From an uncultured Collinsella sp. (GTDB taxonomy: Bacteria > Actinomycetota > Coriobacteriia > Coriobacteriales > Coriobacteriaceae): a DNA stretch of 39,173 nucleotides. Position 1 is the stretch's first letter; the number at the start of each line of letters is the position of its first letter. Positions 25,884-34,668 of the stretch are shown one piece after another. Both the position numbers and the translations under genes were made by a program. The DNA lies in the NCBI GenBank assembly GCA_900549085.1, contig URMO01000014.1, positions 1 to 39,173 on the forward strand, read 5' to 3'. The notes beneath the pieces are model-generated. The model did no database searches. It saw nothing but the letters and a program-made list of their open reading frames with translations, and was not told the origin of the DNA.

Positions 25884-26430
25884 GTGTGGTATGTGATCCA
25901 GGTCATTAACGGTCGCGAAGACGTAATGCGCGAGCGCATCGAGCGTATGGTGCCGGCTGGTGCCATACAGGAGCTCTTTTATCCCCAATTTCAAACCGAG
26001 ATCAAGGTACACGGCGAATGGGTCAATACGACCAAGCCGCTCTTTCCCGGTTATCTCATCTGCGATACAGCAGACCCCCCGCACCGTGCAACAGTATCTG
26101 CTGCGCATGGACGACTTTGCCCGGGTGCTTGCCCAGGACGGTCAGTTTGTGCCGCTGGCAAAAGAAGAGGTCCTGCTTATTGGCTGCTTTACGCATGCGG
26201 GAGACCGCGTAGTACCCATGAGCGAGGCCCTAAAAGACGGCGATCAGGTCGTAGTGACGGCAGGTCCGCTGCTGGGCCACGAAGGCCTTATCAAAACCAT
26301 TAACAGACGCAAGAGCACTGCTTTTTTGGAGCTCGACCTGTGCGGCCGACGCGTAACCACTCGTGTTGGCCTTGCTGTGCTTTCAGCGGAGCAGCGCGTC
26401 ATGCGAAACCTTAAAAAGGCGATTGCCTAG
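25884..26430 (+). pseudogene. loaP: LoaP/NusG-type transcription antiterminator, frameshifted at a C6 tract
   Basis: Specialised NusG paralogue that keeps RNA polymerase elongating through long surface-polysaccharide operons. The NGN domain opens MWYVIQVINGREDVM and continues to KPLFPGYLICDTAD. The frame then shifts by one at CCCCCC (26075-26080); with five C the reading becomes DTADPRTVQQYLLRMDDFARVL. It then continues to the KOW domain (VVTAGPLLGHEGLIKTI) and ends TAG at 26430. GTG at 25884 is chosen as start because AAAGGGGG lies 8 bases upstream. The full product would be about 181 residues, normal for LoaP. Being first in the operon supports the identity. As it stands only a truncated NGN domain is made. 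It could be a real mutation, slippage or a sequencing error. Confidence 0.85.
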
Positions 26431-26497
26431 CTGTTGGCGACAGTTAAACGGAACAGAGAGGATCCTCGGGGGCGGGGACGTAGCGTTGGAGGAGAAC

Positions 26498-27271
26498 GTG
26501 AAAAAAACTCAAATGGGAGATGCGGCAGCGCTTGCTGTTACGCTTGAGGACAGGCGCGAGGCTGCAAAGCTTAACAGCGTTGGAAAGCATGAGCCTAAGC
26601 TGTCGGAGAACGGTATCCCGGCCGACGTGCTGGAAAAGTTGTTGCCCGGTGACGACATCATTGAACTAGAAGAACCCGTAGTAAACGGTGGATTCTTCTA
26701 CCGCTTTATCAAGCGCTCTTTTGATGTTGTCTCCTGCGGTTGCGCGCTCATTATTCTCGCGATTCCGATGGCTATTATTGCCATCAAGATTAAGTCCGAG
26801 TCCGAAGGCCCTGTCATTTACGCACAGCGTCGCGTTGGCAAAGATGGCAAGGTCTTTAATATCTATAAGTTCCGCAGTATGTATACCGATGCTGAATCTC
26901 GTGGTGCCCAGTGGGCTCAGGACGAAGATCCGCGCGTAACACCGTTTGGCAAGTTTATGCGCAAGACGCGTCTGGACGAGATCCCCCAGTTCTGGAATGT
27001 CTTTAAGGGCGATATGAGTCTTATCGGTCCGCGCCCCGAGCGTCCTGCGTTCTGCGATGCGTTTGAGAAGCGTATTCACGGATGGCATTACCGCACTATG
27101 GTCCGTCCGGGCATTTCCGGTCTTGCCCAGGTAACGGGTGGCTATGACTTGCTTCCCAGCGAAAAGGTCATGTTTGACCTCCAGTACATTAAATCAAGAA
27201 ATATCAAGACGGACCTTGTGATTATGCTTAAGACGCTTGGCGTTGTGAGCACGGGAGACGGTGCACGATGA
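26498..27271 (+). CDS. Undecaprenyl-phosphate sugar phosphotransferase (priming enzyme)
   Basis: Bacterial sugar transferase (WbaP/WcaJ-type catalytic domain) that puts the first sugar-1-phosphate on the lipid carrier at the inner membrane face. The 257-residue product has a Glu/Lys-rich N-terminal region (to about residue 60). One hydrophobic segment follows (VVSCGCALIILAIPMAII), then the conserved core: VIYAQRRVGKDGKVFNIYK, FRSMYTDAE, KTRLDEIPQFWNVFKGD and LIGPRPERP. It lacks the multi-TM N-terminal half of full-length WbaP, as many functional short forms do. GTG at 26498 follows GGAGG at good spacing. Its TGA overlaps the next ATG (ATGA). The sugar added (Gal, Glc or other) cannot be told. 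Confidence 0.92.
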   Translation: MKKTQMGDAAALAVTLEDRREAAKLNSVGKHEPKLSENGIPADVLEKLLPGDDIIELEEPVVNGGFFYRFIKRSFDVVSCGCALIILAIPMAIIAIKIKSESEGPVIYAQRRVGKDGKVFNIYKFRSMYTDAESRGAQWAQDEDPRVTPFGKFMRKTRLDEIPQFWNVFKGDMSLIGPRPERPAFCDAFEKRIHGWHYRTMVRPGISGLAQVTGGYDLLPSEKVMFDLQYIKSRNIKTDLVIMLKTLGVVSTGDGAR

Positions 27272-28377
27272 AGATTGCCGTAATCACTGCTGCCACTCAT
27301 TCCATTCCGCGCTTTCGCATCGATATGATCGACGAGTTTGTCCGTCGCGGATGCGATGTGGTCGTTTTTGGCGATGAACCTCATGAGGCTTGGGATGAAT
27401 TTTTCAAGGAACACAACGTTGCTTACCGTACCTATCCAGTTTCTCGAAATGGGATGAACCCATTTGTAGACCTTAATACCAAACAGGCCCTGAAGAAGCT
27501 ATTGATCGAGGAGAACCCTGACAAGGTTTGGACCTATCAGGCAAAACCGAATATCTATGGCTGTATAGCGGCCCATGAAATTGGAATTAAGGACATCTAT
27601 GTAATGATGGGCGGCCTTGGATCCGTATTTCGTGCGACTGACGCCAAATCTCGTCTTGTCCGAGGCATAGTTTCTGCCGAGTATCGTCATGCCATGCGCT
27701 ATGCAAAGAACGTCTTCTTTCAGAACTTGGAGGATGTCGAGCTGTTCGAGAAGCTGAGCATCTTGAATCGCGACAAAGTTGTACTGACTCGCGGGTCAGG
27801 CGTAAATGTTTCTGCTTACCCACAGGCAGAGTTTCCTGCGCAGATGCGCTTTCTCTTTGTGGGACGTCTAGTTCGCGGTAAAGGCGTGCTCGATTACCTT
27901 GACGCTGCTCGCATTGTGAAGAAAGCCCATCCCGAGGTCGGATTCGATTTGGTTGGTCCCTTCGATAGCAACCCTACCGCAGTGAAGCCTGATGACATTC
28001 AGCCCTACATCGACGAGAACATCGTGGACTATCACGGTGAGCAAAAGAATGTTCAGCCCTTCCAAGAGGCATCTTCGGTGTTCGTACTGCCTTCTTATTA
28101 CGGCGAAGGCACGCCAAAGTCGGCGCTTGAAGCTATGTCAACTGGGCGGCCGCTTATCGTTGCTGATGCGGTTGGCTGTCGCGAGGTTGTTAAAGAGGGT
28201 GTCAATGGGTTCTTAGTTCCTCCTCAGAATCCTTCGGCAATTGCCAATGCTATGACACGCCTAATCGAGGAGCGGGGTTTGAAAGAGAAAATGGGCAAAG
28301 AGAGCCGTCAAATGGCTGAAAAATTCTTCGATGTCCGCAAAGTAAATGACGTGATTTGCGTAGCTATGGGGATTTAA
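27268..28377 (+). CDS. Family 4 glycosyltransferase
   Basis: A 369-residue GT-B-fold transferase that probably adds the second or a later sugar to the lipid-linked unit in the cytoplasm. An N-terminal domain (KIAVITAATHSIPRFRI) is followed by a GT4 C-terminal domain with FLFVGRLVRGKGVLDYLDA and the nucleotide-sugar EX7E region VLPSYYGEGTPKSALEAMSTG. It resembles PglA-type and WbnK-type enzymes. It overlaps the priming enzyme by 4 bases and follows it in the pathway order expected. Donor and acceptor are unknown. The gene is more AT-rich than the housekeeping genes, as are its downstream neighbours. Confidence 0.9.
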   Translation: MKIAVITAATHSIPRFRIDMIDEFVRRGCDVVVFGDEPHEAWDEFFKEHNVAYRTYPVSRNGMNPFVDLNTKQALKKLLIEENPDKVWTYQAKPNIYGCIAAHEIGIKDIYVMMGGLGSVFRATDAKSRLVRGIVSAEYRHAMRYAKNVFFQNLEDVELFEKLSILNRDKVVLTRGSGVNVSAYPQAEFPAQMRFLFVGRLVRGKGVLDYLDAARIVKKAHPEVGFDLVGPFDSNPTAVKPDDIQPYIDENIVDYHGEQKNVQPFQEASSVFVLPSYYGEGTPKSALEAMSTGRPLIVADAVGCREVVKEGVNGFLVPPQNPSAIANAMTRLIEERGLKEKMGKESRQMAEKFFDVRKVNDVICVAMGI

Positions 28378-28378
28378 A

Positions 28379-28939
28379 GTGCGTAGTCCTAAAAAATACA
28401 TTCGTGCGTTCGCCTGCGTTATTTGGACAAACCTACGTTTATTTTCGGGGAAAGTGACTCATGGTTCGTCTCTTCGCTTTAGCCCCATTACGTGTCTTTC
28501 TTTTTCAGATAAGATTGATTTGGCAGCTCGTATAACAGTTGATTTTGGGAAATATCTCAGAACAAGAGGGCGCTGCACCTTTAATGTGCAGGAAAAAGGC
28601 GAGCTTCTTTTTGGCGAGAGTGTTTTTCTGAACGAAGGTTGCCAATTTAACTGTCATTACAAAATTCATATTGGTGATGGCTGTGAGTTCGGACCCAATG
28701 TTCTTATCTATGACCATGACCATATTTTCAAAGGCGGTTCTCTGCATGACGGCTCTTTTGCGTATGGCGAAGTGAGCATTGGCTCGAATTGTTGGATTGG
28801 CGCAGGAACTATTATCTTACGCGGAACGAAAATCGGGAACAACAGCGTTATTGCAGCCGGTAGCGTGGTTAAAGGCGATATACCAGAAAACAGTTTATTA
28901 ATTCAAAAGCGTCATTCATGCATTTTGAAAGCGAAGTAA
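28379..28939 (+). CDS. Left-handed beta-helix acyltransferase (WbbJ-like)
   Basis: A 186-residue hexapeptide-repeat acetyltransferase that probably O-acetylates a sugar of the repeat unit from acetyl-CoA. Hexapeptide repeats run from about residue 70 (VFLNEGCQFNCHYKIHIGDG) to GSNCWIGAGTIILRGTKIGNN, and the active-site His is likely in IYDHDHIF. The start is GTG at 28379, one base after the preceding stop. Clearly AT-rich codons suggest horizontal acquisition with the neighbouring genes. Confidence 0.85.
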   Translation: MRSPKKYIRAFACVIWTNLRLFSGKVTHGSSLRFSPITCLSFSDKIDLAARITVDFGKYLRTRGRCTFNVQEKGELLFGESVFLNEGCQFNCHYKIHIGDGCEFGPNVLIYDHDHIFKGGSLHDGSFAYGEVSIGSNCWIGAGTIILRGTKIGNNSVIAAGSVVKGDIPENSLLIQKRHSCILKAK

Positions 28940-28943
28940 CAGT

Positions 28944-30056
28944 ATGCGTAGGGTGCTTCAATATATTGGGAGTCTTAATAGGGGTGGAGCCCAAAGCGCC
29001 ATTTTAAATCTCTATCGTGAGATTGATCGTCGCGAATGGCAATTTGATTTTGTTGACCATGATTCTTCGGCAGGCGAGTTGGATGATGAAATAAAGGCCA
29101 TGGGAGGTCATATCTACCATCTTCCTACTCTTGAAGAGACGGGTCCTTTTCATTTTGATTCAAATTGGAAGTCCTTTTTTTCTTCGCATTACGAGTGGAA
29201 CGTTATCCATTCTCACATGAGAACCACGGCCTCCTTCATGCTTCCAGTTGCTAAAAATGCCGGACTGGCAACTATCGTCCATAGCCATAGTACGCGTAAC
29301 GACGGAGGAATTAAGGCTGCGTTTAAGGATATGCTTCAGTATCCAATACGTTTTGAGTCTGACTTTTTTGTTGGATGCTCAAGCGAGGCAGGTAGATGGC
29401 TTTTCGGCGAACGCGCTTTTAATAGCGACCGATATCTATACCTGCCGAATGCTATTGATATTGATAGATATGCATTTGACGAGAAGATCCGTTCAAGACT
29501 ACGTGGGCAGCTTGGGTTGGATGGCAAGTTAGTCTTTGGTCATGTTGGTAGGCTTCACGAATCGAAGAACCACGGCTTCTTGATCGAAGTGTTTAAGGAG
29601 CTAAAGAAGAAGTATCCCAACGCAATTTTGCTACTGGTGGGTGACGGCCCCCTTCACGGTCAAATTGAATGCATAATTGAGGCTGAGGGCTTAACAGATT
29701 CGGTTGTTCTTCTGGGCAATCGTTCTGACATTCCCGAATTACTTCAAGCGATGGACGCTTTTGTCTTTCCATCGAAATGGGAGGGTCTTCCGGTTTCGGT
29801 TGTGGAGGCTCTTGCTTCGGGGTTGCCTTGCTATATCTCTGATACGTTGACACATGATGTGGATATCTGCAATGCGGTCACTCGCTTGCCTATTGATGAC
29901 CCGAAGCTGTGGGCTGATTCCATAACGATCCCATTCAGGATTGATGCAAAGCGTGATATCGAAGCGGCTGGTTTTGATATCCACGATTCTGCGCAAAAGC
30001 TTGTTGATTTATATGAAAAGGCAGAACGTTTAGCTAACGAAAGGGAATGCCGTTGA
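28944..30056 (+). CDS. Family 4 glycosyltransferase (EpsF-like)
   Basis: A 370-residue retaining GT-B glycosyltransferase. The N-terminus has the GT4 loop GSLNRGGAQSAILNLYREI, a middle block reads HSHMRTTASFMLPVAK, and the C-terminal domain carries VFGHVGRLHESKNHGFLIEV and FPSKWEGLPVSVVEALASG (EX7E). Related proteins act in exopolysaccharide clusters (EpsF family). The start lies 4 bp after the acetyltransferase stop. The end overlaps the next gene by 10 bp. The specific sugar is not predictable. Confidence 0.9.
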   Translation: MRRVLQYIGSLNRGGAQSAILNLYREIDRREWQFDFVDHDSSAGELDDEIKAMGGHIYHLPTLEETGPFHFDSNWKSFFSSHYEWNVIHSHMRTTASFMLPVAKNAGLATIVHSHSTRNDGGIKAAFKDMLQYPIRFESDFFVGCSSEAGRWLFGERAFNSDRYLYLPNAIDIDRYAFDEKIRSRLRGQLGLDGKLVFGHVGRLHESKNHGFLIEVFKELKKKYPNAILLLVGDGPLHGQIECIIEAEGLTDSVVLLGNRSDIPELLQAMDAFVFPSKWEGLPVSVVEALASGLPCYISDTLTHDVDICNAVTRLPIDDPKLWADSITIPFRIDAKRDIEAAGFDIHDSAQKLVDLYEKAERLANERECR

Positions 30057-30762
30057 CGAAGTACATCATGCGGCTTGACGATGCATGCCCGCATTGGGAT
30101 GCCGAGAAATGGAATCGTATCGAATCTATCCTTGATAATTATGGGATTAAGCCTCTAGTTGGTTTGATTCCCATGGTCGAAGATCCTAATCTCGTTATAT
30201 ATCCAGAGGACGATACGTATTGGAATCGTGTTGAAGGATGGCAAAAAAAGGTTGGGAGCTTGCCTTGCATGGGTGCACACACGTGTACGCTACGGAAGAT
30301 GGCGGCTTGAATCCTGTTAACAGGCGCTCGGAGTTCGCTGGTCTGCCCCTGGAGGATCAGCGCGAGAAGATATCACGCGGTGTTTCTGAGCTTGAGGAGC
30401 GCGGCATCAATCCGCGAGTGTTCTTTGCGCCCTCTCACACTTTTGATTTGAACACGCTTGAAGCATTGCGAATTGAGAGTAATATCCGCGTCGTTTCTGA
30501 TACCGTCGCTTTTGCCCCTTACTCTAAGTATGGGTTTACTTTTGTTCCGCAGCAGTCTGGCAGGGTCAGGTCTTTAAAGATGCCAGTGGTAACTTTCTGT
30601 TACCACCCTAATATCATGTGCGAATCTGACTTTAATCAGCTTAAGTCATTTCTCAGCAAGAATTTCAACAAGTTCGTCCCGTTCCCAACGAGCCAGGTGA
30701 AGAACGGACCAAGCGTTTTTGATTTCATTGCTCGTAAGCTTTACTTTGCTAGAAGAGCATAG
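30047..30762 (+). pseudogene. DUF2334-type polysaccharide deacetylase, frameshifted at an A7 tract
   Basis: NodB-fold deacetylase-like protein of the DUF2334 type. It starts MPLTKYIMRLDDACPHW (metal-binding Asp pair) and later shows LALHGCTHVY (metal-binding His pair) and FFAPSHTFD. The reading frame breaks at AAAAAAA (30242-30248): the first frame ends after 87 codons, and the rest of the protein continues in the -1 frame. Adding one A, or a -1 ribosomal shift on A-AAA-AAG, gives a seamless protein of about 238 residues (EGWQKKGWELALHG at the joint). That heptamer is the classic dnaX slippery site, so programmed frameshifting is possible. A simple deletion or sequencing error is equally possible. 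It overlaps the preceding gene. Confidence 0.8.
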
Positions 30763-30772
30763 GTAGTAGCTG

Positions 30773-31855
30773 ATGAAGATTCTTTTATATATTAATCAAA
30801 TCTATGAGGGCGGCGCGGAGCGTGTGATTACACAGCTTGCATCATCCTTTGCCGATACTGGGCATGAGTCCATCCTTGTGACTTCATTTGAACATTCAGA
30901 TGAGTATTACTTCTCGAGCAAGGTTCGCAGGTTTTCTCTTGAAAGAAAGCAGCTTGAACAGTCACGGATTAAAAGAAATGTTTCTCGAATCCGAAAGCTT
31001 CGTAAAATTATAAAAGAAGAAGCACCCGATATAGTCCTATCGTTTATGACGTAACTGAACTTTAGCGCAATTGTCTCTTCACATGGGCTTACGTGCAAAA
31101 ATAATATCTCGGTGTGTAATGACCCGAATTGAGCGCATTCGGGAAAGGTTGGCTCATTCGTTGGCAAAGTTCTCATGCCTCTCCTGGCGGACGGCTGTGT
31201 TTTCCAAACCAAGCAGGCATCTGAATGGTTCCCAGAGCGCCTTCGAGAAAAGTCCAGCGTGATTCCCAACGAGGTGGCGCATGTCTTTTTTGAGACTGAG
31301 CGATCGGGCGAGGAAAACTATTGGGTTGCTATTGGTAGGCTCACTTCGCAAAAAAATTATCCGATGATGATTAAAGCTTTTGCAGAGGTTATAAAAAGCC
31401 ATCCTGAGCAAAAGTTATATGGTGCCGGTCCACAGCATAAAGAACTTGAAAATCTTATTTAACGTCTTGGCCTTTCTTCAAGTATTTCGCTTGAAGGCCA
31501 AACCCATGATGTCCCATCTGTACTCTCTAGTGCAATTGGGTTTCTTATGACCTCGGATTATGAGGGGATGCCTAATGCCCTCATGGAGGCTATGGCCATG
31601 GGGTTGCCTTGCATAGCCACAGATTGTCCTTGCGGCGGACCTGCTGAACTTATTGTTGACGGCGAGAATGGATTTCTTATCGCAACTTGTGATGAAGCCG
31701 CTCTATCTGGTCGCGTCAATTCAGTTGTTGAGAATCATTCGTTGCGTGAGTCCGTCGGCGCAGAAGCTGCGAATAGCATGGGTCGATTTCTTCCTGAAGA
31801 GACGTTTGCTCGATGGGAAGCATATTTTAATCGCATCTGTGGGGGCGATGCTTAG
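30773..31855 (+). pseudogene. Family 4 glycosyltransferase with three in-frame stop codons
   Basis: The frame from the ATG at 30773 to the TAG at 31855 encodes one GT4 protein of about 360 codons. It opens MKILLYINQIYEGGAERVI, and later has NDPN-x-AHSG, ADGCVFQTKQASEWF, WVAIGRLTSQKNYPMMIKA and MTSDYEGMPNALMEAMAMG (EX7E). It is broken by TAA at 31052, TGA at 31130 and TAA at 31460, yet no frameshift is needed anywhere. Homology resumes directly after each stop. The nucleotide-sugar region also looks one or two residues short (QKLYGAGP). It is almost certainly inactive as encoded. All three stops can arise by single C-to-T changes from CAA or CGA. Confidence 0.85.
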
Positions 31856-33255
31856 TGTGGGAGCTACTTATCGTTCTTTATGCGCTCACTTCTTTTTTGG
31901 CGCTCTGGCATGAGTGTTATTCATTGCTTATATCCGAGAGGTTCTCTGTCGGCTCTTTCTGCAAGCTTTGGTTCATCGTTGTGCAGTTTTGTCTTCCGTG
32001 TTACCTGATGTTAAGGTACTTTTTGTTCGGCGTTCCCGCTAAGTCAAGTTACGCATCTATTAGCTATGACGACTACGCCTTGACTTCCGCTTATGTTGTG
32101 TTCTTGTTCTCGCTCGTTGCTTATTGTGTTCTTGTTGCAACTACTAAAACGAATGGCTTGGCGTCCTCTGCCGTATCCCCTGATTGGAGTGAGTCTGGAG
32201 AAGGCTATGCGATGAAACGTCTTCGTATAGCTGCCTTTCTCTCTCTTTCGGTCGGCGCCTTATGCTTATTCCTCTGGTCGAGTGCCTATGGCTCAATTTT
32301 CGATCTTATCGAGGTCGGCAATGCAGTGCGTGGCGGCTGGAATACCATTCACAATTCCTTTGCTATGTTCAAGCATCCATCTAGGCTCGTCCTCGTTTCT
32401 TCTTATATTTACTTCGCGCTACTTTATTCGAAACGGTCAAAGTTCTTTTCCATTGACTCAATTCTGTTGATCGCATCGGTATTTCTTTCGATGCTGTTCC
32501 TCTTCGCGAATGACGGGCGACTTTCCATGGCCTTCTACTTTATGGGGTTTTTCCTAGTTGTTCTCTACACGAAGCTGTTTATACAGAAGAAAGCATTTGA
32601 CTTGAGAGCTGGGCTTCTTGCCGTCGTAATTTGCGTACTTTTGATTGCCGTTATGCTCAATATGGACTCAGTGACTTACTTTATTCGGCATGGTCAATTC
32701 CCGTACGCCGGAGATAAAGACGGTTCTTCGATTATCGAAGAGATTCTTTTCGATCCCGCAAGCGATCTTACTGTAGTGAGTAACTTCCTCAATGGCAGGC
32801 TTACCTTTATGCTTGTACACGATTTTGTTTACGGGATTTTCGCTTGGCTTCCCCAATCGCTTAGTCCTTCGTGGGCTCTTCGACTTTGGACCGTCAATAC
32901 GCAAGCCGTAAGCCCTATGTTTACGACTGGCGAAATTCCATGCGGTCTCTTAGCGCAGAGTGTATATGACTTAGGTATTGTCGGCGTTATTTTTATTCCA
33001 TATTTGTATGGGCTGATTCTTCATTTCACCGACAAGAAAATCGTCCCGAACATCGGAAATCCCTTTGTTATGGGTCTTTTCGCCTATCTATTCACTGACC
33101 TTCTTAGAGTTGTTTCTTACGCGATGCTCTACGACATCGTTCTTGACTTATTCCCACTCGCTATCGCACTCGTCATCTATTATTTCTCTGACTTTCTAGT
33201 CAACCGTAGGAAAGCGATAACTCCCCGATTTAGGGCAGGGGAAAGGCGTTCGTGA
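31855..33255 (+). CDS. Wzy-like oligosaccharide repeat-unit polymerase
   Basis: A 466-residue integral membrane protein with roughly ten to twelve hydrophobic segments spread over its length. One larger soluble loop (about residues 275-345) contains LNGRLTFMLVHDFVYGIF and a Pro/Trp-rich stretch. This is the pattern of O-antigen or capsule polymerases (Wzy), which join repeat units on the outer face of the membrane; such proteins have little sequence identity, so the call rests on topology and context. GTG at 31855 overlaps the preceding TAG by one base and follows a GGGGG ribosome site. It lies among glycosyltransferases and a flippase, as expected. AT-rich codons. Confidence 0.8.
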   Translation: MWELLIVLYALTSFLALWHECYSLLISERFSVGSFCKLWFIVVQFCLPCYLMLRYFLFGVPAKSSYASISYDDYALTSAYVVFLFSLVAYCVLVATTKTNGLASSAVSPDWSESGEGYAMKRLRIAAFLSLSVGALCLFLWSSAYGSIFDLIEVGNAVRGGWNTIHNSFAMFKHPSRLVLVSSYIYFALLYSKRSKFFSIDSILLIASVFLSMLFLFANDGRLSMAFYFMGFFLVVLYTKLFIQKKAFDLRAGLLAVVICVLLIAVMLNMDSVTYFIRHGQFPYAGDKDGSSIIEEILFDPASDLTVVSNFLNGRLTFMLVHDFVYGIFAWLPQSLSPSWALRLWTVNTQAVSPMFTTGEIPCGLLAQSVYDLGIVGVIFIPYLYGLILHFTDKKIVPNIGNPFVMGLFAYLFTDLLRVVSYAMLYDIVLDLFPLAIALVIYYFSDFLVNRRKAITPRFRAGERRS

Positions 33256-33312
33256 TGATTGGATATTCATAATCATTCATCGCTATTTACTTGCTAAAAA
33301 GAGGTTATTTTT

Positions 33313-34233
33313 ATGAATAAGCTGGCTAAAGTCATTCACAATCCCTGGTCTCTTTACGTCTTTGCATCAGGGTTTGGCTTAACTGATTGGATTCCCGACG
33401 AACCACACCTTAAGGCAATGTATAGGGGGACGGTCGGGACAAAGCTTGACCTGGATAATCCCAAAACGTATAACGAGAAGCTCCAGTGGCTCAAGATTCA
33501 TGACCGCAATCCTCTCTACAACATCCTTGTTGACAAGTACCGAGTGAAGCCTTGGGTCGCCGAGCGTATCGGCGAGGAACATGTCACCAAGACCTATGCG
33601 ATGTGGGAAAAAGTTGAGGATATCGATATCACGGATCTTCCTGACCGGTTCGTCCTCAAGACGAATCATGATAGCGGAGGCGTTGTCATCTGTAACGACC
33701 GAAGCACCTTTGACCTCGATGCTGCGAAAAATAAATTGGCGAAGCACCTTAAGACCAATTACTTCTGGCGTACCCGAGAGTGGCCATATAAGGATGTCAA
33801 GCCATGCATTTTCGCTGAGGAGTATCTTGAGCCTGCTCTGGGAAAGAGCGATCTGACCGATTATAAAATCATGTGCTTTGATGGAAAGGTCCGCTGCGAG
33901 TTCACTTGTACTGATCGTTCCGAGGGCGACTTGCGCGTTGATTTCTTCGACACCGAATGGAACCATCTGCCGTTTACCAGACATTATCCCAACGCGGATA
34001 TTCCTCCGAAAGCACCCGCAAGATTGAAACAGATGCTTTCTGACGCTGAGCTGCTATCAAAGGAAATTCCGTTCGTTCGGGCAGACTTTTATGAGGTTGC
34101 CGGTCAGTATTACTTCGGAGAACTGACGTTCTTCCCCGGAGGCGGTTTTGAGGAGTTCGACCCATCCTCGTGGGATGAAAAGCTCGGTTCCTGGATTCAG
34201 CTCCCGAATAAAATCGGGGGGGGTTCTTCCTAG
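33313..34233 (+). CDS. TupA-like ATP-grasp protein
   Basis: A 306-residue ATP-grasp protein of the TupA family, named after the teichuronopeptide biosynthesis protein of alkaliphilic Bacillus. Family features in order: YNEKLQWLKIHDRNPLY, the substrate-linked VDKYRVKPWVAERIG, ATP-binding FVLKTNHDSGG, EEYLEPALGKSDLTDYKIMCFDGKV (shown in part), and the metal-binding FVRADFYEVAGQYYFGELTFFPGGG. Such ligases may join an amino acid to a uronic-acid carboxylate, although many are annotated only as glycosyltransferases. The downstream Ugd and UDP-glucuronate 4-epimerase genes fit a uronic-acid glycan. It ends in IGGGSS just after a G8 tract (34216-34223), which may mark a past join with the remnant that follows. 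Confidence 0.85.
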   Translation: MNKLAKVIHNPWSLYVFASGFGLTDWIPDEPHLKAMYRGTVGTKLDLDNPKTYNEKLQWLKIHDRNPLYNILVDKYRVKPWVAERIGEEHVTKTYAMWEKVEDIDITDLPDRFVLKTNHDSGGVVICNDRSTFDLDAAKNKLAKHLKTNYFWRTREWPYKDVKPCIFAEEYLEPALGKSDLTDYKIMCFDGKVRCEFTCTDRSEGDLRVDFFDTEWNHLPFTRHYPNADIPPKAPARLKQMLSDAELLSKEIPFVRADFYEVAGQYYFGELTFFPGGGFEEFDPSSWDEKLGSWIQLPNKIGGGSS

Positions 34234-34265
34234 ATGAATCCTCGATACTGTGGATTCATGGTATC

Positions 34266-34658
34266 GTGAAACATGAGGACTGTCCGGCTGATTATAAGGT
34301 CAACTGTTTTAACGGCGTGCCTAAGCTCATTGAAGTTCATCGGGGACGTTTTTCTGACCATACGTGCGATTATTTCACTCCTAGCTGGGATTCCCTGCCT
34401 GATATCGAATGGGGAGACATTCCTAAGTCTAATGATAAGATCGCCGCCCCCTCTGGACTCCAGGAGATGCTCAATTTCAGCTCGGTTCTTACTGAGGGGT
34501 TCCCAGAGATGCGCGCTGATTGGTACTTGGCGGAGGATAGGCTCATCTTCGGCGAGCTTACGCTATTCAACGATGCTGGTTTCGGGGTTATAGATGATGC
34601 CACCGACTCTCTGCTCGGTTCCTTTACTGATCTCGACTTAGCTTTTGGGAAAAAATGA
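34266..34658 (+). pseudogene. C-terminal remnant of a second TupA-like ATP-grasp gene
   Basis: About 130 codons matching only the C-terminal half of a TupA-like protein: DYKVNCFNGVPKLIEVHRGR, FPEMRADWYLAEDRLIFGELTLF and LGSFTDLD align with equivalent parts of the gene just upstream. The N-terminal ATP-binding half is missing. The frame stays open upstream to 34212 and meets the G8 tract of the first gene, so the two now sit back to back as if joined by a deletion. It has no good ribosome site. Probably a degenerate remnant; a short peptide might still be made from the GTG at 34266. Confidence 0.65.
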
Positions 34659-34668
34659 TTGAAGGAAG

